Source of the DNA: Oceanicaulis sp052055585
GTDB lineage: Bacteria; Pseudomonadota; Alphaproteobacteria; Caulobacterales; Maricaulaceae
DNA length: 64,000 nucleotides
Assembly: GCF_052055585.1 (NCBI RefSeq)
Contig: NZ_CP170485.1
Coordinates: 2,852,001-2,916,000 of the forward strand
Direction: 5' to 3'
Shown: positions 8,657 through 16,036 of the stretch, piece by piece
Layout: each line of letters starts with the position of its first letter
Position numbering within the stretch: position 1 is the stretch's first letter
The notes under the pieces: model-generated
What the model saw: only the letters and a program-made list of their open reading frames with translations
Told to the model about the DNA's origin: nothing
Database searches by the model: none
Position numbers and translations under genes: made by a program

Positions 8657-9095
8657 CAGGCGCGGTCTGGCACCAGGGGCCATCCTCGCCATACACCGTC
8701 GCCAGACCGGCTTCCAGCAAGGCGTCTGACAGGCTCTCCTGAGTGTCAGCATCTTGCATGTCCGCGATCACCCGGCCCGCAAAGCTGCCCAATCGCACCT
8801 GATGCAGGGTTACCCCCGGATGCGCGGCGAGCCAGTTTTGTGTGAACGCTGTCGCCTGATAGCCCGCCTCACGTTCGGCCTCGCAGTCGGGTCGGCGGGT
8901 TTCCGGCGTATCCACGCGATCAAGCCGCACCCGTGTTTCCACGATATGACCGGGCCAGATATGCGCGCGCACAGCGATCGTATCGCCATCGATGACCTCG
9001 ACCACATCCGCAGCTACAGGCCCGGCGATCACATCAGCACCCATAAGGTGTGTGATTGTAATTATGCTCGCAGCAAGGGAGTAAAATCCGGTCAT
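8625..9095 (-). CDS. Thermonuclease (SNase-like) family protein, probably exported
   Basis: A 156-residue staphylococcal-nuclease-fold protein. DGDT (Asp36-Thr39) and RLDRVDTPET (Arg57, Asp62, Glu65) match the metal and catalytic residues of SNase, and Arg108 in FAGRVIADM matches its second active-site arginine, so it is likely an active phosphodiesterase. The first ~25 residues are hydrophobic and fit a signal or anchor sequence, consistent with action outside the cytoplasm. Its 3' end overlaps the DUF2061 gene by 32 bp tail to tail. A shorter start at an internal ATG (residue 18) is possible. Confidence 0.85.
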   Translation of the reverse strand: MTGFYSLAASIITITHLMGADVIAGPVAADVVEVIDGDTIAVRAHIWPGHIVETRVRLDRVDTPETRRPDCEAEREAGYQATAFTQNWLAAHPGVTLHQVRLGSFAGRVIADMQDADTQESLSDALLEAGLATVYGEDGPWCQTAPVSGPTPSRPR

Positions 9096-9169
9096 GCTGC
9101 GAGTATAGGAAAATTATCAGATTCGGAAAAGCGACACTGGCGCTTCAGGCCATCGCTCTGAAACCAGAT

Positions 9170-9514
9170 CTACCGCCAGCGGGAATAGGAATGACCGTGT
9201 TGCTGCACCACGACAATGCGGGGCGGTTGGCCGCCCACGCCGCCGGTCAGCGGCCCCTGGAAGAAGCCGTCATCCAATGAAACCGGATCTCCCGCCTGCA
9301 CAGGCCTCTGAGAGGCAAAGGCGCTGTCATGGGGAATGTTGGTCCGGCTGCGCTCATGGCGATACCGCTCATAAGAGCCCTCGGCGCGATAGGCCTGCTC
9401 TTCATGGACGTAGATGACTTCGCCCGCCTCCTGGGTGGCCCGCACATCCTCCGGCCCGCCCAGCAAAGGGGCGGGGTCAGCGGTGATCAGGGCAAAGCTC
9501 AGCAGCAACATCAT
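9170..9514 (-). CDS. Hypothetical small exported protein
   Basis: A 114-residue protein I do not recognise. It begins with a short hydrophobic segment (MMLLLSFALITADPAPLL) that looks like a signal sequence, followed by a polar, Gln/Arg/His-rich region ending in SRWR. The frame extends upstream to 9598, but that would run into the DUF1674 gene, and the ATG pair at 9514/9511 gives the signal-like start. There is no good Shine-Dalgarno sequence. A TATATT lies about 8 bases before the ATG, so a leaderless message is possible. Confidence 0.55.
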   Translation of the reverse strand: MMLLLSFALITADPAPLLGGPEDVRATQEAGEVIYVHEEQAYRAEGSYERYRHERSRTNIPHDSAFASQRPVQAGDPVSLDDGFFQGPLTGGVGGQPPRIVVVQQHGHSYSRWR

Positions 9515-9564
9515 TGTCTCAATATAGCACAGCCCGGCCCAGACAGAAGCCATGTCGGGCGCGG

Positions 9565-9768
9565 CTAGAAGTCGTAGGTGATGCCCTTTTTCTCCCAATC
9601 GCCATAACGGGTGGGCTCGGGGCCGCGTGGTCCGCCCAGCTCCTTCTGGCGCTCCGCTTCACGCTCGGCTTCGCGGCGACGCTCTTCGGCTTCGGCCAGG
9701 GCGCGTTTCGCCGCCTCGCTCAGAGGCTTGCGGGGCTCTTGCGGTTCGGGGGCTTCTGCATCGCTCAT
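9565..9768 (-). CDS. DUF1674 / SdhAF4-type succinate dehydrogenase assembly factor
   Basis: A 67-residue protein ending in GPEPTRYGDWEKKGITYDF, the diagnostic C-terminus of DUF1674, the bacterial counterpart of mitochondrial SDHAF4, which helps flavinylated SdhA join SdhB. The middle is a charged Glu/Arg-rich helix. The ATG at 9768 follows AAAGGA at normal spacing; a GTG three bases earlier is the alternative. sdh genes are not in the window. The assembly role is inferred from family membership. Confidence 0.85.
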   Translation of the reverse strand: MSDAEAPEPQEPRKPLSEAAKRALAEAEERRREAEREAERQKELGGPRGPEPTRYGDWEKKGITYDF

Positions 9769-9844
9769 CACTTGCGGTCCTTTTGTCTCGCGCCCAAATA
9801 CCTAAGTCGTGGAGCGCGCTCCGCCAAGACAGGTGATCGCATCA

Positions 9845-10798
9845 ATGACGGCTAACACACTTCGGACCTTCATCCTGCTCGCAGCCCTGACCGGCCTGTT
9901 CATGGCCGTGGGCTATCTGATCGGCGGAACCGGCGGCGCGCTGATCGCGCTGGTGATCGCAGGCGGCATGAACCTGTTTGCGTACTGGAATGCCGACAAG
10001 ATGGTGCTGCGCATGCATGGCGCGCGCGAGATTACACCGGATGAACGCAATCCCGCCCTGCTACAATTTGCATCCGATACGATCGGCATGGCCGACCGGG
10101 CGGGCCTTCCCTATCCGCGTGTCTATGTGATCGAGAGCGATCAGCCGAACGCCTTTGCAACGGGGCGCAATCCGAACAATGCCGCAGTCGCTGCAACGAC
10201 AGGTCTGCTCGCCACGCTCAACCGTCAGGAAGTCATGGGCGTGATGGCCCACGAGCTGGCGCATGTCCGCCACCGCGACACCCTGACCATGACCGTCACG
10301 GCCACCCTCGCCGGGGCCATCGGATTTCTGGCCAATTTCGCCCTGTTCTTTGGCGGCGGGCGCGATCGCGGCGGCTTCATCGGCGCGCTTGCGCTCGCCA
10401 TCCTTGCGCCCCTGGCCGCAGGTCTGGTGCAAATGGCGATCTCGCGCGCCCGCGAATATGACGCCGACAAGGGCGGGGCCGAGATTTGCGGCGATCCGCT
10501 CTGGCTGGCGTCAGCCCTTGAGAAAATTGAACGCGGCGCGCGCCAGACGGTGAATGTCGCCGCCGAGCGCAATCCCGCCACCGCTCACATGTTCATCATC
10601 AATCCGCTGAACGGTCAGGGCGCAGACAATCTGTTCTCCACGCACCCCGCCACCGCCAACCGCATCGCCCGCCTGCGCCAGCTGGCCGGCGCGGCCGCTC
10701 ACTCCCCGGCCGGTCCCTGGAACGCACAAGGCCCCTGGGGGGATGACGACGCCTCGAACGGCGGTAATCGCCCCGATTTTGGCGGTCCCTGGGGTTAG
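9845..10798 (+). CDS. htpX: Membrane zinc metalloprotease HtpX
   Basis: A 317-residue M48 protease that degrades misfolded membrane proteins, with the active site on the cytoplasmic side. Two N-terminal helices (about 8-28 and 31-48) are followed by HELAH (His136, Glu137, His140), and two further helices span about 150-200, with the third zinc-ligand motif SRAREYDADKGGAE downstream. The C-terminal ~30 residues carry a Gly/Pro/Trp-rich tail with three GPW units, as in other alphaproteobacterial HtpX proteins. The ATG at 9845 has AGGTGA upstream; the frame's earlier start at 9809 is less likely. Confidence 0.95.
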   Translation: MTANTLRTFILLAALTGLFMAVGYLIGGTGGALIALVIAGGMNLFAYWNADKMVLRMHGAREITPDERNPALLQFASDTIGMADRAGLPYPRVYVIESDQPNAFATGRNPNNAAVAATTGLLATLNRQEVMGVMAHELAHVRHRDTLTMTVTATLAGAIGFLANFALFFGGGRDRGGFIGALALAILAPLAAGLVQMAISRAREYDADKGGAEICGDPLWLASALEKIERGARQTVNVAAERNPATAHMFIINPLNGQGADNLFSTHPATANRIARLRQLAGAAAHSPAGPWNAQGPWGDDDASNGGNRPDFGGPWG

Positions 10799-10874
10799 AC
10801 GACCTCAAGTCGTAAACTGGAGATTAAACAGTTTCAGGTCATGTTATCCCATAATTCCTGCATGGGTTTACGGG

Positions 10875-11213
10875 ATGATGAAACTGCGTCTACCTCAGGT
10901 CTGTCTGGTCCTGGCCGTCGCTCTGGTCAGCTCTGTGCCTCTGGCCGGAGCGCTCGCCAGCGCGCCAGAGTCCGGCCAGGCCGCGATCTTCTTGAATCCG
11001 GCGTCGAGCAAGTCCGAGCAATTGCAAATCATTGCCCGGACCGATGCACGTCTTGTGCGTTTCGGTGCTCTGAACGGCGTGGTCATCGTCGATCTGCCCG
11101 ATATCCAAACCCGTGCAGCACTCCGCCAGGCCGGCGCCTGGTTGATCGCTGATCCGCTCATACTGGGCGGCTGTCTTACGACTGGTTCTGAAGGTGAAGG
11201 GGCCTTCTCATGA
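10875..11213 (+). CDS. Small secreted protein of unknown function, coupled to a chemoreceptor
   Basis: A 112-residue protein with a clear signal peptide (MMKLRLPQVCLVLAVALVSSV... to about residue 27) and a compact periplasmic domain. The domain contains NPASSKSEQL, DARLVRFGALNGVVIVDLPD and a C-terminal LILGGC. I do not recognise the family. The last 4 bases (ATGA at 11210) overlap the start of the methyl-accepting chemotaxis gene, so translation of the two is probably coupled and a role in ligand presentation or receptor function is plausible (inference). ATG at 10875 or 10878 may be used. Confidence 0.75.
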   Translation: MMKLRLPQVCLVLAVALVSSVPLAGALASAPESGQAAIFLNPASSKSEQLQIIARTDARLVRFGALNGVVIVDLPDIQTRAALRQAGAWLIADPLILGGCLTTGSEGEGAFS

Positions 11214-12670
11214 CACGTATTCAAACGGTTCGCGCCAAGGCGATGAAAGTGCTTCTGATCGCACTGGGCGGCGCCATTCCTCTCTATGCGTTGGCGGCGC
11301 TTCTGGTGGATCCGGGCAAGCTGCCGCTGGGCGGCATCGTCCTCGTCGCTGCATTCGCCCTGGCCTTCCTGTCCTGGAAGTCCGCCCCTCACGAACCGAC
11401 GACCCGCGCCGTTTTTGGCGCCGCCATGATCGGCCTGCCGGCCGTGCTGACCTATCTGATGAGCGGTCGCGCCTGGCAAATCGACATGCACATGACCTTC
11501 TTCGCGGTGCTGGCGGTAGCGACCCTTTTGTGCGACTGGCGGGCCGTTCTGGCTGCGGCGGGCGTCACCGCCCTGCACCATTTGTCGCTGAACTTCCTGA
11601 TGCCGGCGGCTGTCTTTCCTGACGGCGGCGACTTCTTCCGGGTCGTACTGCATGCGGTCGTCGTGATCGCCCAGAGCGCGGCCCTGTTGTGGCTGACCGT
11701 GACAATCACACGCGCCCTCAACGACGCCGATGAAGCCGTGACCGACGCCGAAGCCGCAAACGTGCAGGCGCGCCAGCTGTTTGAAGCGGACAAGGATCGT
11801 CAGGCCGGCATCGAGCAATCGCGCCAGACAATTGCTGGCATCGCCAACGCGTTCGAGCAGACCGTCGCCAGCGTTCTGGACCGGCTCCAGAACGCGTCCT
11901 CGGAACTGGGCGCCCTTGCGGATCAGCTGCGGGCCGATTCTGACGCCACCGCCACCAGCGCAGGCTCGGCATCAGATCAGGCCTATCAGACCAGCGGGCA
12001 TGTGGAGGCTGTGGCCTCCGCCGCTCAGGAGCTGGCGGCCTCCATCGCCGAAGTGACCCGCACCCTGACCACTGCGGACGAGATTTCCGTCCGTGCAGAA
12101 TCTGAAGCAGGTCGCGCAGACGGCTCCATGAAAGAGCTGCACGAGGCCGCACGCGAGATCGAGGACATCGCCAAGCTGGTCAGCGACATCGCCGAGCAGA
12201 CCAATCTTCTGGCTCTGAACGCCACCATCGAGGCGGCCCGCGCCGGCGAAGCCGGCAAGGGCTTCGCGGTTGTGGCCAGCGAGGTGAAGGAACTGGCCAA
12301 TCAGACCGGCAAGGCCACCGAGGACATTCACAAGAAGATCAACGCCATGCGCGATGCCGCGGACGCCGCCAGCTCCGCATTGACCCAGATCGCCACCACG
12401 ATCGGGGAAATCCGCAACGCCTCTTCCAGCGCCCGTGACGCCTTCAGCCAGCAATCGAGCGCTACGGACGAGATTGCGCGCCTGGCCGCTGACGCCGCTC
12501 AATCCACCAGCCGGGTCAGTGACGAGGTGACGGCTGTGACCGGCGCCGCCGAACGCGCCACGCAAGCGGCCGGACAGTTTGATGAAGCCGCGGATGGCTT
12601 GCGAACAGCCGCCCAGCACCTGTCCAACGAGCTCGGCAAGTTCCGCAGCGATCTGGATAACGCCGCCTGA
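11210..12670 (+). CDS. Methyl-accepting chemotaxis protein with polytopic membrane sensor
   Basis: A 486-residue chemoreceptor. The first ~170 residues hold about six membrane helices with a conserved HH in the fifth segment (VTALHHLSLNFLM), and no large periplasmic domain. A coiled coil leads into the signalling domain (about 215-480), whose hairpin tip reads DIAEQTNLLALNATIEAARAG. This is the CheA/CheW-binding tip. The lack of a classical periplasmic ligand domain suggests sensing in or near the membrane, or through the small secreted protein encoded just upstream with a 4-bp overlap. A terminator follows. Confidence 0.93.
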   Translation: MTRIQTVRAKAMKVLLIALGGAIPLYALAALLVDPGKLPLGGIVLVAAFALAFLSWKSAPHEPTTRAVFGAAMIGLPAVLTYLMSGRAWQIDMHMTFFAVLAVATLLCDWRAVLAAAGVTALHHLSLNFLMPAAVFPDGGDFFRVVLHAVVVIAQSAALLWLTVTITRALNDADEAVTDAEAANVQARQLFEADKDRQAGIEQSRQTIAGIANAFEQTVASVLDRLQNASSELGALADQLRADSDATATSAGSASDQAYQTSGHVEAVASAAQELAASIAEVTRTLTTADEISVRAESEAGRADGSMKELHEAAREIEDIAKLVSDIAEQTNLLALNATIEAARAGEAGKGFAVVASEVKELANQTGKATEDIHKKINAMRDAADAASSALTQIATTIGEIRNASSSARDAFSQQSSATDEIARLAADAAQSTSRVSDEVTAVTGAAERATQAAGQFDEAADGLRTAAQHLSNELGKFRSDLDNAA

Positions 12671-12677
12671 CCCTCGC

Positions 12678-12695
12678 TCCCGTTGCGGGATTTTT
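12678..12695 (+). terminator. Short terminator after the chemoreceptor gene
   Basis: A 5-bp GC stem (12678-12682 with 12686-12690) with a 3-nt loop runs directly into five T residues. The stem is short, but it is correctly placed eight bases after the stop codon. Confidence 0.6.
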
Positions 12696-12783
12696 CCCTA
12701 TTATTTCTCCATTTTGGGGAAATTCTTGTTGCGGGTGAATTTCTGTCTGTCACTCTCTCCTGACTAGAAACAGGGAGGGACAG

Positions 12784-13380
12784 ATGGAAGCATTCATGTC
12801 CATGATCACCCCATTCGGGTGCAATTTCGTCATTCGCAACTGGGGCGCCTGCTGGGGCGGCTTGCTCTCGGTCGCGCAGTACAACGCATTATTTTCGCTG
12901 CTGGGCGACAATTTCGGCGGCGATGCGCGAACCACATTCGGCTTACCGGATCTGAGAAGCCGGTCGCCTGCGGGCTGGGGCAGCGGACCGGGTCTGAACC
13001 CGATGGTGCTGGGCCAAAAAGGCGGTGTCGAGTACTCGACCATCACCACCGCGAATCTTCCCCCGCACAGCCACAGTTTCAGCGCGACCGGCTCCACTCA
13101 ACCGACCACGGCGGAGCTGCCGGTTTCCTCTGACCCGGCGATCATGTCGGACCCGGACGGCGCCTATCTCGGCGTCACGAGCGGCTCTGTGCGGCCTTAT
13201 TCCTCAACGCTGTCCACTCCGCCGGGCTCAATGGGCCCGATCCCGATACCGGGCCAGTCCGTCGCCATTACCGGAACCACGTACAACACCGGCGGCGGCA
13301 TCTCGCTTTTCGTTCAATCGCCCTATCAGGCGCTGAACTACCAGATCTGCCTGTTCGGCATTTATCCGAGCCGCGCCTAG
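12784..13380 (+). CDS. Phage tail collar domain protein (MdpB-like)
   Basis: A 198-residue protein of the tail-collar/microcystin-dependent-protein family. The N-terminal collar domain contains ITPFGCNFVIRNWGACWG, then LFSLLGDNFGGDARTTFGLPDLRSRSPAGWG (the conserved GGxGxTTFxLPDLRGR-like core), and the C-terminal half has LPPHSHSF and ends in YQALNYQICLFGIYP. Such proteins resemble the tip of T4 short tail fibres, but here there is no signal peptide and no other tail gene nearby. AGGGAGG precedes the start. It is the first gene of a trio with DUF6916 (18 bp later) and a GNAT enzyme. Confidence 0.88.
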   Translation: MEAFMSMITPFGCNFVIRNWGACWGGLLSVAQYNALFSLLGDNFGGDARTTFGLPDLRSRSPAGWGSGPGLNPMVLGQKGGVEYSTITTANLPPHSHSFSATGSTQPTTAELPVSSDPAIMSDPDGAYLGVTSGSVRPYSSTLSTPPGSMGPIPIPGQSVAITGTTYNTGGGISLFVQSPYQALNYQICLFGIYPSRA

Positions 13381-13398
13381 GACAGGAAGGACACTGAC

Positions 13399-13680
13399 AT
13401 GAAACCGACTGAAAACCTGACCGTGGACGATTTCAAACCGCTGGTCGGCCAGAACTTCACACTTGCCCATAGTCACACGCTGGTCCTGAAGGAAATCGAG
13501 ACGCGGGACGCGCCTCATCCTGATTTCCGCGTTCCGTTCAGCCTGATCTTCTCGGGTCCGGACGCACTCAAACTCGCAGATGTGGTCCCGGTCCAGCACG
13601 ACGCCATCGGCGAGCACGAGCTGATGGTGCACCGGATTGCGTCTCCCAAGGACGCGCAGTTCGAAATCATTTTCAACTAA
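13399..13680 (+). CDS. DUF6916-like small protein linked to the tail-collar gene
   Basis: A 93-residue, apparently soluble, beta-rich protein (LTVDDFKPLVGQNFTL, then VPFSLIFSGPDA). I place it in DUF6916, a family I recall next to tail-collar proteins. The hallmarks are an FxxxLG-like N-terminus and a PxxxFSLxFxGP core, ending with HRIASPKDAQFEIIFN. No catalytic motif is visible. AGGAAGG precedes the ATG. A hairpin follows, and then the GNAT gene. Its function is unknown. A role as chaperone or partner of the collar protein is an inference from adjacency. Confidence 0.75.
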   Translation: MKPTENLTVDDFKPLVGQNFTLAHSHTLVLKEIETRDAPHPDFRVPFSLIFSGPDALKLADVVPVQHDAIGEHELMVHRIASPKDAQFEIIFN

Positions 13681-13690
13681 GCCGGCCTTC

Positions 13691-13716
13691 CGCCCCGGGC
13701 CTTGCAGCCCGGGGCG
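13691..13716 (+). terminator. Perfect 10-bp hairpin between the DUF6916 and GNAT genes
   Basis: 13691-13700 pairs perfectly with 13707-13716 around a 6-nt loop. There is no U-run after it (ATCGCTTTG), so it may attenuate or stabilise the upstream message instead of acting as a full terminator. Confidence 0.5.
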
Positions 13717-13755
13717 ATCGCTTTGCCCTGACTGACAGCGGACCGGGATGGACAC

Positions 13756-14322
13756 ATGATCCAGACAGCCTCACAGACCTCGAACGATGCCGCGGTGAAC
13801 CCGCTGGATCTCTATCTGCGCCCTGCAGCCGCCAAGGACGAAGCCTTCCTCAAATCCGTGCATGACGCCGGTCGCGCCTGGGAATTTGAAGCCCTCAGAG
13901 GTCAGGTTGACGACGCGCTGATCGAAACGATCTACCAGCAGCAATATAGCGCCCAGCACGACGTCTATTTCAACGCCTTCACCCTGGCCCACTATGCTGT
14001 GGTGGAATGGTGCGGGCAGCCGATCGGTCGGCTTTATGCCGACTTCCGCGAAACCGAAATCCGTCTGCTGGACATCAATATCCTGCCGCCCTATCGCGGC
14101 AAGCGTATCGGCGAGATTCTGATTCGGAGCCTGTGTGCGCAAGCGGCGGCGCAGCGCATGCCGCTCAGCCTGCAGGTGCACCCGATGAACCCCGCGCGTC
14201 AGCTCTACAGGCGACTGGGCTTTCAGGAGCTGGGAACGCGCATGGACAACTCGCCCGGCGCCGGCTCGTTCATCGAGATGGAATGGCGAGACCTGATGAC
14301 GACGCCTCTTCGCCCGGCCTAG
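13756..14322 (+). CDS. GNAT family N-acetyltransferase
   Basis: A 188-residue acetyltransferase. It has the acetyl-CoA-binding motif IRLLDINILPPYRGKRIGEILI (motif A, with R/Q-x-x-G-x-G/A character as YRGKRIG) and the later NPARQLYRRLGFQELG. The substrate is unknown. It is the third gene of the tail-collar/DUF6916/GNAT trio, which suggests it modifies the collar protein or something it binds (inference). Its last four bases overlap the convergent lipoprotein gene. Confidence 0.88.
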   Translation: MIQTASQTSNDAAVNPLDLYLRPAAAKDEAFLKSVHDAGRAWEFEALRGQVDDALIETIYQQQYSAQHDVYFNAFTLAHYAVVEWCGQPIGRLYADFRETEIRLLDINILPPYRGKRIGEILIRSLCAQAAAQRMPLSLQVHPMNPARQLYRRLGFQELGTRMDNSPGAGSFIEMEWRDLMTTPLRPA

Positions 14323-14801
14323 CTGGCCGGGGCGGCGAAGGTGCTCAGACAGGCGTCGGACAGGCGCCAGCCGTCCGCCGTTTCTTCATAGCGGCAGGCG
14401 ATGTGATCAAGGCCCGGTCGCCCGCGCTCAAGCCCTTCAAGCTCGACATTCTGAAGGGCCTCAAAGCGCGCTTGCGGGAAGACATAGCTGATTCGCGCGC
14501 CATTGCTGGCGGCGCCATCGACCACACACAGCGGCGGCTGCATCAGCACGGTGCGCACGGCGGCGTCCCCCATGCGTTGACCAAAGACCTGAGCCTCGAT
14601 GCGCGGGTCCAGATTGCGCACCTGCTCGGCGGCGGGCCCTTGAGCCATCAATTGCGCCAGACGCGCCTGGTCATGGGCGACCACAGCGCCAAAAGCGGCG
14701 CGTTCGGCCGCATCCGCCGGGCGACAGACCGGTTCAGACGTCGCGCAAGCGGTCAGGGCGAGTGCAGAGACAGCGCAAGCGAAAATCGAACGTACGAACA
14801 T
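14319..14801 (-). CDS. Hypothetical lipoprotein
   Basis: A 160-residue protein with a lipoprotein signal (ALTAC, Cys19). The mature part contains helix-rich segments (HDQARLAQLMAQG), QPPLCVVDGAA, and CRYEETADGWRLSDACLS. The paired cysteines could form a disulfide. I do not recognise the family. It is transcribed convergently with the GNAT gene with a 4-bp tail overlap and is not obviously part of the cytochrome operon upstream, from which it is separated by 80 bp. Confidence 0.75.
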   Translation of the reverse strand: MFVRSIFACAVSALALTACATSEPVCRPADAAERAAFGAVVAHDQARLAQLMAQGPAAEQVRNLDPRIEAQVFGQRMGDAAVRTVLMQPPLCVVDGAASNGARISYVFPQARFEALQNVELEGLERGRPGLDHIACRYEETADGWRLSDACLSTFAAPAS

Positions 14802-14881
14802 GAGAGGCTCCGGCGGCGGGATTGATCAGGCGCCAGTGTGCCCAAACCCTTCCCGTCCGCCAAGCACTAAACCATGACGAT

Positions 14882-16036
14882 TTAACCGCAACCGCCGCTC
14901 ATGGCGTCGATCCAGGCGGCAATCAGCGCCACGCCCTCTTCATGGGACAACGCGCGCCCCAGTTCAGGCATCATCACGTCAGACTGTACGCTGGCGAGGC
15001 GATGGGTGAGGATGGAGTCCTCCGCAGACCCCGGCACGATGTCATAACGATGATTGCCCGTGCCGCGCCCCGCCGCGATCGGCAGCTTGCAGACGCCCAG
15101 ATGCGGACCAACCGGCTCATCCGCTTCCAGATACAGCCCGGACGTATCCGCAGGCCCGGTGCGCGAATGGCAATGGGAGCAGTTGATATCGAGATAGGCG
15201 CGCGCCGCATGATCCAGCGCCTCGCCCGTCAGGGGCAGTTCGCCATGCCAGGCGACATTGCGCGGCGCATCGTCAGACGCAGGCGACCCCGTCAAAAGGC
15301 CAAGCTCCGACCAGTGGTCGATCTGGTTCGCGACGCCGTCAAAATACTCAAAATCGGTATTCATGTGACGGGCGCGCGGCCCGATCGGTCGGGCGCCGAC
15401 GCCATCCATGGTGTCAGTCTCATGACAGCCCGCGCACTGGTTCACATTGGGCACGGCATAACCGAGCGCCTGATCGCCGGCTTCTGAGACGAGCACCAGG
15501 TCAATGAAACCGCCAGCGCGCGCCAGCGTGGCTTCGGTCTGCGCGTCATTCCAGATATAGGGCAGCGCAACCCATCCGGTTTCACGGTGCACAAGCACGC
15601 GCGTCTCGATCAGGCGCACCTGGGTCAGGTCCAGACGACGGTCGGCGTAATGCGCCATGCCCGCCCCGGCCAGGGCCACATGATCAAAGCCGCCTTGCGC
15701 ACGCGGATAGTAGAACGTCTTGGTGATCACCGTTCCGACCGGAAAGTCGAAGGCGCCTTCAGGATCATATCCTGCAGGTCCGGCATCGGCGGGAATCCAG
15801 ACCGTACGCAGCTTCTGGGCGTAGTCGGTGAAAAGGGAGGTGGCGAGATGATAGGGCGTCACCGCTTCCCCCAGCACCAGCTCGCCGCCGCCCACCGCCA
15901 GCTGCCCCCAGGAGGAGAGGGTTTCCGGGCGTCCGTCAGGCAGATAGGCAGGGCTGGGCGGCGCTGGCGGCGCCTCCTGCGCGCATGCGCACAGAAGGGC
16001 CCCCAGACACAGGCAGGCAAGAAGGCTTCGGATCAC
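14882..16036 (-). CDS. SO2930/HNE_0200-family diheme c-type cytochrome lipoprotein
   Basis: A 384-residue exported protein with a lipoprotein-like leader (LLCAC, Cys18). It has two haem c sites, CAGCH (Cys201-His205) and CSHCH (Cys286-His290), and a later MMPELG that could give a Met ligand. The N-terminal ~190 residues are haem-free. I recognise the HNE_0200 / SO2930 family (TIGR03806), which regularly occurs as a two-gene pair with a parallel beta-helix protein; the pair's function is undescribed to my knowledge. It starts with GTG, and the GTGA overlaps the stop of the beta-helix gene by 4 bp, so translation is coupled. It is the last gene of the receptor operon. Confidence 0.88.
   Translation of the reverse strand: MIRSLLACLCLGALLCACAQEAPPAPPSPAYLPDGRPETLSSWGQLAVGGGELVLGEAVTPYHLATSLFTDYAQKLRTVWIPADAGPAGYDPEGAFDFPVGTVITKTFYYPRAQGGFDHVALAGAGMAHYADRRLDLTQVRLIETRVLVHRETGWVALPYIWNDAQTEATLARAGGFIDLVLVSEAGDQALGYAVPNVNQCAGCHETDTMDGVGARPIGPRARHMNTDFEYFDGVANQIDHWSELGLLTGSPASDDAPRNVAWHGELPLTGEALDHAARAYLDINCSHCHSRTGPADTSGLYLEADEPVGPHLGVCKLPIAAGRGTGNHRYDIVPGSAEDSILTHRLASVQSDVMMPELGRALSHEEGVALIAAWIDAMSGGCG

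Noticed and set aside
12784..14322. A prophage or contractile injection system
   Set aside because: Only a tail-collar protein is phage-like; no sheath, baseplate, capsid, integrase or lysis gene is in the window.
14865..14885. CtrA-like TAAACC...TTTAACC sequence
   Set aside because: It covers the stop codon of the diheme cytochrome gene, downstream of all genes it could control, so regulation is improbable.
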